Assembly: GCA_006386115.1 (NCBI GenBank)
Contig: VFIW01000003.1
Coordinates: 930,001-994,000, forward strand
DNA: 64,000 nt
Direction: 5' to 3'
Source: Globisporangium splendens
Taxonomy: Eukaryota; Oomycota; Peronosporomycetes; Pythiales; Pythiaceae
Of the stretch, positions 54,113-64,000 are shown in pieces. Numbering within the stretch: the first letter of the stretch is position 1; every line of letters begins with the position of its first letter. The position numbers and the translations under genes are program-made. Below the pieces are notes generated by a model that was not told the DNA's origin, ran no database searches, and was given only the letters and a program-made list of their open reading frames with translations.

Positions 54113-55952
54113 AACGACGCCCTGTGTGGAACTTGTACAGGATGAACGTGAAGATGAGCTCAAGGACGACGACGTAAGCGACGAGAATGCCCATGTCGCG
54201 GTTCACATCCACGTTCTCCATGCCCAGACGCTGGAGGATCTGCGTGGCCGCAGGCGACGTCTCCTCGCTGAAGTGCTTGTACACGAACGACTCGAATGAG
54301 TACGTGTGGAACGCGAGGTAGTACCCCCAGATCCAGTAGTCCGGGATCGCGTCGCGCGGCACCATGAACCCTTCGCACAGCATGAACATGCCGAAGATGC
54401 CCGCGCCGAGCGCAATGCCGATGATATAATGCGGCACCGCGGCGCCGATCACGCGCATCAGCGACTCTGCCACCACCAGTGACAAGAACAGGTTGAGCAA
54501 AAAGTACCCGAACGAGTTCAGACCCGCGAGGTACACGACGAGCAACGACGACATGAGTGCGATGAGGAACACACCCGGCAGCGACGCCAGAAAGTTCGCC
54601 ACCACGTAGCTGAACACGTTCAGCGAGCTGTTGGCGCGCTCGCGCATGAACACCGCGCGCTGCTCGATGAAGAATGGCAGCACGGCCACCGACATGAACA
54701 CCAGGAACGCCTGCACGTAGAACAGCAGTGGCACCAGGTCTTCGTCCGAGATGTCGTCGTTTGTCGACAAGTACATCGTACCCACCATGAACGACAGCAT
54801 GAAGTACATGAACAGGCGCACCCAGTAGATCCCCGGGTTGCGGATGTTATTGAGCGAGTTGCGATATATGAGCACGCCGAACTGACGCAAAGAGGACGGC
54901 AGCACGGGTTCCACGGGGTGAGCCTCGTGCGCGGTACTGCGGTCGTTGGCGATCAATCTCATAACGGTCGTCGCCACCGAGCTGTCGGCGTACTTCTGCA
55001 CGAGTTTGCCAATGTCCGCGTGACCTTCGAAGTCCGCGTTGACCAAACTGATGAAGTACTCGGCCGGGTTCGAGTACATCGGACACGCATAACCTGCGGC
55101 GCTGAAGTGGTTGATAATCTCAGTGCGTGGGCCAAAGTAGACTGGATCGCCCGCCGAGAGAATACCAATGTTGGTGAACATATCCCACACCATCGACGAA
55201 GGTTGATGGATCGTGCAGATCACAGTCTTGCCCTCTTTGCACAACTGCACGATCAGCTTCATGACGTGGTACGTCGACGACGAGTCAAGTCCCGACGTGG
55301 GCTCGTCCAAGAGCAAGATCGACGGATCCGAGAGTAGCTCGATCGCGATACTCAGACGACGCTTCTGGCCACCAGAGATACCCTTCCGGAAAATGTCTCC
55401 CACGAGGGCGTCTTGACACACGCGGAGTCCCATATCGTCGATCACATGTTGCACGCGCTCGTTGATCATCTCGGTTGTGATGTCGCTCGGGAGCGTGAGC
55501 TTGGCCGCCATCTGCAGCGTCTCCAGCACGGTGAACGAACCCAGGAGCGAGTCTTCTTGGGCCACGTAGCTCGACACGGCTCGGAAGGTCTTCACATTGC
55601 GCGGCACGCCGTTGAGCTCGATGGCGCCATCGACTTGGCCCGAACTAATACGGTCAGCAAGAATGTCGAGCAGCGTGGTCTTGCCGGAGCCCGAGGGTCC
55701 CATGATGGCCGTGAGTTCTCCGGGGGCGCAGCGGCCAGAGACGTTGTTCAGGATCGTCTTCTGCGCGCTCTTGGCCACGTTGACCGTGTACGTGAGGCTG
55801 GACCAGCTCAGCGTGCACGGGTTCTTGGTGATGGTCTTGTCCTCGCTGTAGATGGTCATGACGGCGTTCTTGTCTTTCGCTGGCGCCACGTTCCGGACCG
55901 CCATGTATTGCGCTGATGGTGACGCCATGGTCTCAGCTCCGGCGGCGCTCAT
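54111..55952 (-). CDS. ABCG half-transporter, palindrome 2 right copy
   Basis: Mirror of 51453-53294: 613 aa, N-terminus MSAAGAETMASPSAQY, stop TGA. It differs in protein sequence from the left copy only at VSGRCAPG (Arg, as in palindrome 1). Unlike the palindrome 1 right copy it carries none of the 15 clustered substitutions, so the two right arms have different histories. Intact catalytic motifs. Confidence 0.95.
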   Translation of the reverse strand: MSAAGAETMASPSAQYMAVRNVAPAKDKNAVMTIYSEDKTITKNPCTLSWSSLTYTVNVAKSAQKTILNNVSGRCAPGELTAIMGPSGSGKTTLLDILADRISSGQVDGAIELNGVPRNVKTFRAVSSYVAQEDSLLGSFTVLETLQMAAKLTLPSDITTEMINERVQHVIDDMGLRVCQDALVGDIFRKGISGGQKRRLSIAIELLSDPSILLLDEPTSGLDSSSTYHVMKLIVQLCKEGKTVICTIHQPSSMVWDMFTNIGILSAGDPVYFGPRTEIINHFSAAGYACPMYSNPAEYFISLVNADFEGHADIGKLVQKYADSSVATTVMRLIANDRSTAHEAHPVEPVLPSSLRQFGVLIYRNSLNNIRNPGIYWVRLFMYFMLSFMVGTMYLSTNDDISDEDLVPLLFYVQAFLVFMSVAVLPFFIEQRAVFMRERANSSLNVFSYVVANFLASLPGVFLIALMSSLLVVYLAGLNSFGYFLLNLFLSLVVAESLMRVIGAAVPHYIIGIALGAGIFGMFMLCEGFMVPRDAIPDYWIWGYYLAFHTYSFESFVYKHFSEETSPAATQILQRLGMENVDVNRDMGILVAYVVVLELIFTFILYKFHTGRR

Positions 55953-56014
55953 GACGATATGTACAGTGTTTGCTGAGTACTGAAGGCGCAGGTAAGTGAG
56001 CTTGTTGGGGGCAC

Positions 56015-56033
56015 TGGAAGTTGCGGAATGGGG
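56015..56033 (-). promoter_or_regulatory. Degenerate INR+FPR core promoter (mirror)
   Basis: Reverse complement of 51372-51390, 62 bp before the ATG of the gene at 54111-55952. Confidence 0.5.
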
Positions 56034-56392
56034 TGATTCGAATGAGCTGCGCTAGCTGAGACCTTCCAAAATTGCTCGCTCAGATGAGATTACGAGGCGA
56101 GATCTCTGGATTTAGCCTCAGTGCCTGACTTGGTTCGTAGTTACTCCATCAAACCAGATCCTTTCGCTGGGATAAGCATCTGTCCCTTAGTTGCTGTTGG
56201 CAACATGACGATCTCGAGATTGGCGCATAGCTATTAGTACTGTGGGATGAGATGCGAATGCCTTAGTTAACAGAGGGAGGTTGCATGGGGATGACGTTGC
56301 GTTCCGTGTTGGAGACCGTTCGGTCACGCACGTGGTACAGAAAACACGCATTCCTATTCGCGTAATCGCGTGTTTTCGCTCCTGATCCCAAG

Positions 56393-56475
56393 GTGCCTGA
56401 CCTCCCTCGACTCTTTCTGGTTGTATCATGAGAGTGAAGCCATGATACAGACGGAGATTGGAGGAGGTCAGGCAC
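56393..56475. repeat. 83-bp hairpin element, mirror copy
   Basis: Inverted copy of 50930-51012 with the same 13-bp ends. Confidence 0.6.
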
Positions 56476-56985
56476 TTTGCGGCTGGATCGCATCCGTACC
56501 AATTAATAGCACACAAGTTCGGCTTGCAACCAGCGTCCAGTAACCATGTCGGAGAACGTTGAGGACCGACTTTTCTCGCAGAAAATGGTATCGATGGGAA
56601 TCATCAGACTGGTCGGAGCGGAAGGAAGCTGCCATTTCCCCCTTTGATTCAGTGTGAAATCCTCAACTCACCACGAGTTAGATGGTGCGAGGTGGATGAG
56701 ACACAAGAGAGAGAGATCCGTCTTACTCAGTCCTTCCTGAGCCTGGAGTGCAAACGCTTCTCATGCTGGCGGTTCACATTCGAGATGACAGAGACAACCG
56801 AAAAGCACCATTTAATCGATAATAAACTGCTTCTAATCGGTTAGCTAGGTAGAGTACTATTTAGCCGATCAAATCGATGTGCTCAAGTAATCGGTTAAAT
56901 GAAACAACATAGCGGTGAGGCAGTTCGCCAGACGAACGCCGCGTGCATTTCTGGAGCATGCTGGCGAGGCCAATGACTCCCCCTA

Positions 56986-57378
56986 ATGGCACACAACCAT
57001 TTCTCATGTGACAAAAAGCAGCACAATTCATATGTAAATTGCCTCAGATCCAAGAAGTGCCTGACCCGTCCGAAGTCAGGTATCAAGCTGGCCGTCGACA
57101 ACGAAATGCGATGGAATCGGATCGTCCAGAACGACCTCGAGTCGATGCCCATGGCGTTCGTCGTGTTCTGGGGCTACATCGTCGCTGGCGGCAGCCAGGC
57201 AGTGACGAGTTTGCTCTTGGCGCTCTACACGACTGCGCGCATTTCGCACACGATGGCGTTCGTTCATCGGATGCCGCGCGCGCGGATGGGCTCGTGGATG
57301 ACGGACATCGCGTGCATCCTTGGAGCTGGGATCAATGGGATCATTGAAGTACTCACTTCATGTGCGCAAACAAAATAA
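56986..57378 (+). pseudogene. N-terminally truncated MAPEG-like gene, right copy
   Basis: Mirror of 50027-50419 with identical translation. The real homology begins near KSGIKLAVDNEMRWNRIV, and the preceding codons are unrelated. In the likely original (unduplicated) orientation this is the plus-strand copy nearest the ABCG gene. Confidence 0.6.
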
Positions 57379-58140
57379 GCGATTCTATTGGCAATCAAAG
57401 CCCATACGATCCCTGAGAGAGATAGACTGCTATTAAGCGATAAACAATGCACAGAGTTTACATATTCTACTTGCACCACTCGTTCTGATACACCTCTCGT
57501 TTTGTGACGCACCCTTCATTCCAGTCCCTGATGCATGCTCTAAGTATCGACTCCTAAGAAAGCGTCAATTCTATATTGATTATGGAAGTGGTGTGCAAGC
57601 CCAAACCATGCGAGTTTCTGTCAGTTCTCACCCTGTGCCGACGCATGAAACTTCGTTCCTGCACTATTTCCACTAGGAACGATGCGTGGACTACAGCGAA
57701 GTGAGAGCAGTCACCGGAGCGTGGCTACGACCATTCGCTTTAATCACCAGCAAAAGCGAGCAGGAAAACGCGCGAATCAACCGCGATAACGAGCACTCAC
57801 GAAATCATCCGGCTCAGTGATTCCGGTGCACCACCAGCCGGTTAAGAGCGTTCACACCACAATCTTGTTCAACCGATTGTTCAGTCCAACCACGTCATGG
57901 CTCCCTATCGAAATCGAATTGACAAGAAAGCTGTTGAACTGCTGGTGAACGCACCCACACATAATCTGTGCTTGTATTCGAGTGTTCATTTCACCAACAA
58001 GTAGAGAAATCTCTCCATAATGGACATAGATCACGATACATATATTTGTCACCATTACACTCGGCGTGATGGTGTGCTGCTGCCAACCTTGCAGCTCGAC
58101 CATAAATTGCATTCTATTGCGGAATCGGATTCGCTTGGGC

Positions 58141-58395
58141 TTACGAGATCACACAGGAACCTCCGGTGTGATCGGCCTCAGTCCGTTGGCATCCGCCAGT
58201 CTTCCATGCTGGGCATCGGTTTGCTTCCGGGACGCCTGCGTATGCACACAGCGCAACACACAACATCATTAGAAACCGCTCATAGACGCTAAGTGAGCTA
58301 CAGAGGCACGAACCGCCGAGCGCGCTCTCAATGTGTCGTCCGCAGCCCTTCCACGTTGGCTTGTAACAGATTGGGCACTCGACTTTCATGCACAT
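58141..58395 (-). CDS. Cys-rich mini-protein, palindrome 2 right copy (58 aa)
   Basis: Exons 58395-58314 and 58235-58141, mirror of 49010-49264. It keeps Lys in PTWKGCGR, as in the single-copy paralogue at 63790, whereas the left copy has Glu. The Lys form is therefore ancestral and the left copy carries the new change. A second arm difference lies in the intron and a third just downstream of the stop. Confidence 0.65.
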   Translation of the reverse strand: MCMKVECPICYKPTWKGCGRHIESALGGSCLCSSLSVYERFLMMLCVALCAYAGVPEANRCPAWKTGGCQRTEADHTGGSCVIS

Positions 58396-59063
58396 GGTGG
58401 CGTTGATACAGGGAATAGGAGGGCTTGATTTGTGCGCTCAACGTGGCAAATTGCGGAATGCATCTCATTGTGCGTGAAGATTTAGCGCGTCAATCATTTT
58501 TGCCTACAAGGGCTCTGAATACTGACGCTGGCACGAACGGAAAGGTCAGTACGAGACCTTTTTCTGTCCGAGTCTGAGTTGCACTCCATGTGTGCCTGAC
58601 TCGTTTGTTCCGTCTGTGCTTCAAAAATGGCCATGTCTGACACGTAAATCAGACCTGTCCCACTGCTGCGCCTGACCAGATAAAGCAAGTGTCAGTACCA
58701 TCGGGGGATTTCGTGTCCACAAGGCATAAGAGTGTTCCGAACGGAATTACGGACGTCAATGCATGCAGTTTACTCATTATCGGCGATGGCGTCCCTCGTT
58801 TTTGCATCCTGACAAATTAGTATGTCTTACTGCCAGCTGCGTAAGAGAGAGAAAAAGAGAACGTGCTTAATGGGCTCCATTGTTTCGTCCAGTCTTGGCA
58901 AGTGCGAAGTGTCAGCAACAGCCTTCATTCGTAGTCCGATGCAGGTAGTTGCTGCTGCGATTTAACCGGGAGGATAGCAATTTCCAGTCGGTGCGAGCTG
59001 GTTGTTGGGTTGCACAGTCAAATCGATAAAAGTGTGCATTTACAAAGGTCTTGGACAACCAAT

Positions 59064-59996
59064 TTAGTGTTTGAACCAGTTAATGGTGTTGTCCCAGAGC
59101 CAATACTTGGAGATCGCATGTTTGGGAATCAGGAAGCCTTCACAGACCATGAAGACGCTGAAGACGCTCGCACCTACCACCAGGCAACGATCCCATGCAG
59201 CGTCGAAGCACCGATCACGCGCATCAAGGAGTCGGACACGACCAACGACAGAAACATGTCCAGGAGGAAACACCAAAAGTACCGGAGGCCGACAAGGAAC
59301 ACGAACATACACGAGCATGTCGTTGCGACCAGAAGAATCCCAGGTGTTGCTGCGAGGAAACCTGCGGCGACGACGCTGCCGACGTCCAAGGAGCTGTTGT
59401 GCGCAGGAAGATCGCGCGATCGTCGATGGAAAAAGGAACGACGGTGACCGCGAGCATCACGAGGAACGTGTGGTTCCCGAACAGCAGTATGGAGATGTCC
59501 ACATCGGTGATCTTGTTGTTGGCCGAGACATACATCGCGCCGACCATCGTGGCGAGGATCGCATTGATCACGAAACGTATCCAAAAGATGCCTAGATTGC
59601 GCAAAATGTTGAGCGCGTTGCGATGCAAGAGCACACAGAACTGGCGCCATGGGGATAGAGTCGCTGGTAGACTTGCAAATTTTGTGAGGTGGCATTCAGC
59701 TCTATCGCTGAGGATTTGTTGAGCCACGGACCCTGCAATTCGACTTTGGAGATATGCGTGAACCAGCGCTGGAATGTCGCCATGACCTTCAAAACCAGCG
59801 TTCACGAGACCGACGAAGTATTCCACTGGGTTTGAGTAATTAGGACAGTCGTACCCAGCCAAGGCAAAATGCGGAATCATGTCTGCTCGGGGTCCGCAAT
59901 ATACTCGGTCTCTCTTCCGCTGAGAATCACAATGTTGGAAAACATCTCGCACGCGAGCGAAGATGGCTGGTGGACCGCACAAATCACCGCGATCAA
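59064..59996 (-). pseudogene. Decayed ABCG half-transporter, membrane half only (right copy)
   Basis: Mirror of 47409-48341 with the same frame breaks, so decay preceded the duplication. Related to the intact gene at 26342 rather than to the palindrome ABCG genes (ALAGYDCPNYSNPVEYFVGL compared with ALAGYDCPEYSNPAEYSIEL). Confidence 0.85.
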
Positions 59997-60453
59997 CGGG
60001 GGAATACCGTAGTGCTCTACAGCAGCCGCGACACTCGACGGCACAAAGTGGCTCTCGCCCACGAACTGACGCGGCTAAGCACTGCCTACTGCCTAGTAGA
60101 CTCGGACGATTCCGTGAGTTTTCTTGTATTCGCAGAGCTGCCGAGTCTGCTTCAAGTGCCTGAGCTAGAGTGTGTGTAAAAAGCATCATTGAGTGATGGT
60201 TCAAACGTAATCAGCAATAATGCATCTTCGACTGATGGTCAGTGTGTAATCGAGCATCACTCTCTTGTGGAGCGTGTGTCTTTGGAAGCGGTGATTGGCT
60301 ATTTTGTCGGTCAACACACAGTTTTTGCGTGTTCACAATGGTCTCCCGCAGTCTTGAGGTTTTTCTGTCCCCAGCATTTGCGACTGCGAAACCGCTGTCA
60401 CTGCTACATTTGCAGCGTACTACGCAAGCAGCGACACGAACGGGGAGAAGAGT

Positions 60454-61407
60454 ATGAGCGGTGAGACCAACAAGACCGACGACGGCGATGCGAAGATCGC
60501 TGCGGTGCGCCAGCGCTGGAACGAGACTGCCGCTCGGTACACAGCGACTGCGAACAAGCGGATTACGCTCCAGTGCGCTGTCGAGATGCACTCCCGCATG
60601 CAACTGGATAGCGCTTGCACGGTATTGGAGGTTGCGGCTGGCTCTGGTTTGGGATCGCTTGACATCGTCCAGCGCCTGACCAGGGACAGTGATGTGACGT
60701 CAACGGGGAAGAAGCAGCTTGTCGTGACGGATCTGTCACCAGCAATGGTGAAAATGGCACAAGAGAGGCTGGCAAATGCCGGATCTGAGCGTCTCGACGT
60801 GAAGATCATGGAAGCAAACGGTGCAAAGCAAACAACTTACTTCAACCCTCAACTGCTTCTAGTATGACTAATCGCTAAATATGCTTATCACTCTCTTATG
60901 CCCTTCGTAGGCCAAGACCTGAAAGACATCGCGACTGCGTCCACGGATCGCTTCGTGTCCAACCTGTGTCTTCAACTCACGCCCGATCCGGACGCGATGT
61001 TGCGTGAGACCAAACGCGTGCTAAAACCGAACGGTCTCGCCGGATTTACAATCTGGGGACGGCCAGAGAACAGTGGTCTCTTCACGATCGACTCGGCATT
61101 CAACAAAGAGGTCGGGCTGAGTGACGGCGCGGTACACGCCAATTTTGAATTGGGGCAGGACCTCGTGGCGCTGCGGAAGCGGTTCGCAGCCGCTGGGTTC
61201 TCCGAAGTGCGCATTTGGCCATTTCTCTGCGTGCTCGAGCTCTGGAGTGGCAACGACTTCGCGCAATTCTACCTGGACAGAAACTTTGTAGAGGACGAGG
61301 CCACGCGAGCCCAGCACCTCGAGATCGCGGAGCGTATGGGCGACGAGTGGCTCGCAAATGGGTTTCCGATTGGCCTCGAGACCTACGTCATCATTGCGAA
61401 AGCATAA
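60454..61407 (+). CDS. Class I SAM-dependent methyltransferase, palindrome 2 right copy
   Basis: Exons 60454-60820 and 60911-61407, 287 aa, mirror of 45998-46951. SAM loop VLEVAAGSGLGSL and following acidic VVTDLSP. It stands in tandem, same strand, about 1.06 kb before the paralogue at 62471, and the two align along their length, including the intron position. This suggests an older tandem duplication of the methyltransferase before the palindromes formed. A GAAA-type microsatellite follows the stop at about 61425-61446. Confidence 0.82.
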
Positions 61408-61510
61408 CTCAGCTCTACCTAAATAAAAGAAAGAAAGAAAGAAGAAGCACACATCTATCCGATACTAAGACTTTCAATACTCGAGATCAAATGTGCACCT
61501 GCTCAAAATC

Positions 61511-62108
61511 ATTCTCCATTTTTCCCAGTAGAGCTCATGCGGTCCAGTTCCAGCCTCAGCGGTCCAGTTTGGACCGGCCCATCCCAGGGAGAGAATCCCT
61601 CCTTCTTGGAGGCCCTGGGGTGGTGAGGAATGGAATGCACGATCACTATGAGCATGACTGCGGACCCTATGTCGTGGTTAATCCGCCATGAAGCACAACT
61701 GCGACGCCCACCAGGACGCCGTACTATTACCCGCTGTCTGCGGCCACCACACCGCGCAGCACAAGACCCCCGCTGTCTGCGGCCACCATACCGCGCAGCA
61801 CAAGACCCCCGTAACAGAGCCTACCGGCTCTGTGAATCGAGACGTGATCGAAGCATCGAAGCGCGACGTTCACATGTGCAAGTGAGGCTGACAAAGCACA
61901 GCCAAAACGTACAACAACGAACAAAGCCATTTACAAAATGGCACACGAAGAAACTACAAATGTCAGAAAAACTAGAAAATTACGAAAAACCTGGACGCAA
62001 GTGTGAGAATGCTTGTGTTACGGCAGGATATGATAGCTGAGAACCCACCATTTCTCTTCCCCGGGAATCTTAAACACTAAGTTCAATAGATTCTTTATCA
62101 TCATCATC
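61511..62108. mobile_element. 598-bp retroposon-like insertion (SINE-like or truncated LINE)
   Basis: The insert is flanked by an exact 16-bp direct repeat GCACCTGCTCAAAATC (61495-61510 and 62109-62124). It ends in a short ATC-repeat tail (TTTATCATCATCATC) just before the second copy. The same site in the left arm (45895-45910) is empty and uninterrupted, so this is an insertion, not a deletion. Long variable target duplications plus a simple-repeat 3' tail are hallmarks of target-primed reverse transcription. No reverse transcriptase is encoded. Internally there are two 39-bp tandem units (61732-61770, 61771-61809) and a GGTCCAGTTTGGACC inverted repeat. No clear RNA polymerase III boxes were recognised. 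Confidence 0.75.
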
Positions 62109-62470
62109 GCACCTGCTCAAAATCGGAGCTGCTCACCCATGAAAGGTTCACACGGACAGCAGCCTTGACCTCAATGCCACTGATTGGGACAGGTACTCAT
62201 TGAAACACAGACGCTGTCGGGATTCAAGACACTTTGGTCTACGCTCTGGGTAACAGTGGAAACCATAATACCAGGAATGAGTGGCCCGCAGACAAACTTG
62301 ATGAGTTGCCGCTTCGCCGGGTTGAAGTTGAGGTTGAACCTGAGAGATCTGATGCCCTCTGCAAAACGATCCACAAAACGTCCTGTCTGAAGCCATCCTG
62401 CAAGTCGCGCACCATTTGTCATTTGGGAATTGTCCTCAAACCCCACAGAAGATCCTCTTTCGAATTGAAA

Positions 62471-63400
62471 ATGAGCGCTTCCGACGACGCCAAGATCGCG
62501 ATGGTGCGCGAGCGCTGGAACGCGTTCGCCGTGCGCTTCACGGAGACTGCGAACAAGCGCATGACGCTGCAGTGCGCGCAGCAGTTGCACGCGCACATGC
62601 AGCTGGACACGGCGCAGCAGGTCGTGGAAGTCGCAGCAGGCGCGGGGCTCGGATCGCTCGACATTGCGCAGCGCATGGCGCCGGCGGATGCAGGTACGAG
62701 CGAGAAGAAGACGTTGCTCGTGACGGATTTGTCGCCTACGATGGTGGAATTGGCTAAGGAGACGTTGAAGAACGCGGGATCGGAGCACTTGGAAGTGCGC
62801 GTGCAAGAAGCGAATGGTAAGAGAGAGAGAGAGAGAGAATACCTGAGCACTGACTGCGGTATTGTTGTTGACATTTACCACGATGTATCACCACCACCTG
62901 TAGGTCAAGACCTGAATACCATTGCAAGCGGATCGACGGACCGCCTGATTGCGAACATGTGCTTGCAGCTCACGCCGGACGCCGATGCGATGCTGCGCGA
63001 GACCAAGCGGGTGCTGAAAGCCGGCGGTCTCGCGGGTTTCACGATCTGGGGACGACCAGAGTTCAGCGGCTTGTTCACGATGGCGGCAGCCGTGAGCAAA
63101 GAGTTAGGGATTGACGACGGTGCAGAGAATCCAAACTTTGCGCTCGGCAAGGATCTTGATACGCTGCGCCAGCGGTTTGCGCTCGCGGGCTTCTCGCAGG
63201 CGCGCATCTGGCCGTTTATGAACATCCTGGAGCTCTGGAGCGGCGAAGAGTACGCGCAGTTCCAGGAAGACATCAACAGCATCGAGGACGAAGAGCTCCG
63301 CAAAAAGTACTTTGACACCGCGAAGCGCATGGGCGACGAGTGGCTTGCAAAGGGATTTCCGATTGGTCAGGAAGCGTACATCATCATCGCCAAGGCGTAA
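62471..63400 (+). CDS. Class I SAM-dependent methyltransferase, single-copy paralogue
   Basis: Two exons: 62471-62816 and 62904-63400, with an 87-bp phase-1 intron (GTAAGAGAGAGA...CACCTGTAG), giving 280 aa. The intron is a multiple of three with no stop, so an unspliced reading gives an artificial 29-residue insert (containing a GA-repeat-coded Arg/Glu run) in the middle of the SAM fold. Start MSASDDAK. Motifs VVEVAAGAGLGSL, LVTDLSPTMV, MCLQLTPDADAMLRE, GLAGFTIWGRPEFSGL and final YIIIAKA. GC-rich, well-preserved coding sequence suggests that this is the conserved parental gene and the palindrome copies are its diverged tandem relatives. Confidence 0.87.
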   Translation: MSASDDAKIAMVRERWNAFAVRFTETANKRMTLQCAQQLHAHMQLDTAQQVVEVAAGAGLGSLDIAQRMAPADAGTSEKKTLLVTDLSPTMVELAKETLKNAGSEHLEVRVQEANGKREREREYLSTDCGIVVDIYHDVSPPPVGQDLNTIASGSTDRLIANMCLQLTPDADAMLRETKRVLKAGGLAGFTIWGRPEFSGLFTMAAAVSKELGIDDGAENPNFALGKDLDTLRQRFALAGFSQARIWPFMNILELWSGEEYAQFQEDINSIEDEELRKKYFDTAKRMGDEWLAKGFPIGQEAYIIIAKA

Positions 63401-63789
63401 ACCCCGAGGTTGTTGCACCTCGATTCCAACTGCTTGTGTCTTGTGATTCAAAGAAATCGCATGTCATGTTCCATAGTGACGCCGTTTTCGGGCATTGTCC
63501 TGTTTTGAATATGACAATATATCAAAGTTGCGGTCAACTCACTATAAAGCCAAACACAACGGAACGCAACTTGCAACCAACCTCCACACGCACGCTTACC
63601 TATTACTCTAAAACCCATGCATTTGGTACGAAGATATAAAACGAAAGCGCAATGTTTGCATTTTTTTATCCGCACAGTTGAAACAAGATTGCTTTTGCTG
63701 CTATAAAAGATTCGTCGCTTAATGCGTCCTGTGGCGATAACACATCGAGCACTAGCTCATGCGATTGCGCAGGAACCTCCCGTCCCGCT
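63401..63789. other. Intergenic between methyltransferase and Cys-rich mini-gene
   Basis: Convergent 3' regions, AT-rich, with no gene recognised. Confidence 0.4.
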
Positions 63790-64000
63790 TCATTGGCAGC
63801 CGCCAGTCTTCCACGCTGGACAGCGGTCGGCTTCCGCGACGCCTGCATGCGCAGCAAGAGCAATTGCACGTTCGTGCCACTTAACTGAGATCAACACACA
63901 TAGGGACATAGAAGCAAGCACGTACCGCTGAGTGCGCTCTCGATGTGCTGGCCGCAGCCCTTCCACGTGGGCTTGTGGCACTTGGGGCACTCGACTTTCA
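63790..64000 (-). CDS. Cys-rich mini-protein, single-copy paralogue, start just beyond window edge
   Basis: Two exons: 64000-63926 (open at the edge) and 63842-63790, with an 83-bp intron (GTACGTGC...GCGCATGCAG). The edge reads TGAAAGTC, so the ATG of an MKVE start probably straddles position 64001. The visible product is KVECPKCHKPTWKGCGQHIE, then SALSG-VAEADRCPAWKTGGCQ and a stop. The CxxC, single His and two later Cys suggest a zinc-binding knuckle in a protein of about 43 aa. It is the best-preserved of the three copies here. Confidence 0.75.
   Translation of the reverse strand, partial: ESRVPQVPQAHVEGLRPAHRERTQRYVLASMSLCVLISVKWHERAIALAAHAGVAEADRCPAWKTGGCQ

Larger units (their letters stand above)
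45882..62137. repeat. Palindrome 2 (inverted repeat, 7.4-kb arms, same 820-bp spacer)
   Basis: Left arm 45882-53292 pairs with 54113-62137. Positions sum to 107405 up to 61510, and to 108019 beyond the 614-bp insertion, after which GGAGCTGCTCACC (62125-62137) pairs with 45882-45894. It abuts palindrome 1 with no gap. Four substitutions were seen between the arms: 49055, 49120, 49273 and 51673. The arm contains a methyltransferase, a decayed ABCG gene, a Cys-rich mini-gene, a truncated MAPEG gene and an intact ABCG gene. Confidence 0.95.

Noticed and set aside
37644..62137. Palindromes as a pure hairpin-read or assembly artefact
   Set aside because: A hairpin artefact would give perfectly identical arms. 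Here there are clustered substitutions, one unequal insertion with a target duplication, and a B|A junction that a simple fold-back cannot create. It cannot be fully excluded without reads, so the structure is reported with tests.

Overview
The window looks like nuclear DNA of an oomycete (stramenopile, Pythium/Phytophthora grade). It shows compact genes with few, very short introns (57-95 bp, GT...AG). At least one gene has an exact match to the oomycete core promoter (initiator plus flanking promoter region, GCTCATTYYNCAWTTTNYY). It also carries families typical of oomycetes: ABCG half-transporters, FYVE proteins with START-like or GAF-like domains, a bacterial-type MinD with an organelle-targeting leader, and small cysteine-rich secreted proteins. 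The species cannot be named from sequence alone.

Positions 1-37643 are ordinary single-copy gene space. In order: a partial START/FYVE protein (-), a decayed TAF5-like fragment and a 404-bp segmental duplication around an SMP-30-type beta-propeller gene (+), a truncated CFAP58-like coiled coil (-), a KLHDC4/Kel3-like kelch protein (+), mitochondrial-type MinD (-) divergent from a hAT-transposase-derived protein (+), a secreted astacin protease (-), a six-cysteine secreted protein (+), a TM198-like membrane protein (+), an RCC1-BTB-BTB protein (-), histone H4 (-), an ABCG half-transporter (+), an INCENP-like chromosomal passenger scaffold with a SAP domain (+), a FYVE-GAF protein (-), an unrecognised 645-aa protein (+), and a peroxisomal 5-hydroxyisourate hydrolase (-).

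Positions 37644-62137 hold the most striking structure. Two near-perfect palindromes abut at 45881/45882. Palindrome 1 (37644-45881) has 3709-bp arms. Palindrome 2 (45882-62137) has 7411-bp arms once a 614-bp insertion in the right arm is discounted. Both have the same 820-bp spacer in the same orientation, flanked by convergent ABCG genes. The shared 4254-bp core repeats directly at an offset of 11940 bp, which equals the sum of left flank A (1992), core (4254) and right flank B (5694). The whole region reads A-core-A'-B'-core-B. That is what a tandem duplication of one 11.94-kb unit gives after a single inversion of the middle B-A segment through the inverted ABCG arms. Flank B carries a two-exon methyltransferase, a decayed ABCG copy, a tiny Cys-rich gene and a truncated MAPEG gene, so each is present twice. 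A later retroposon-like insertion with a 16-bp target duplication sits only in the right-hand B copy.

Positions 62138-64000 return to single copy, with a third methyltransferase paralogue and, running off the end, a third copy of the Cys-rich mini-gene. The locus appears to be a recent amplification of ABCG efflux genes together with methyltransferase and MAPEG-type genes. A detoxification role is an inference only.
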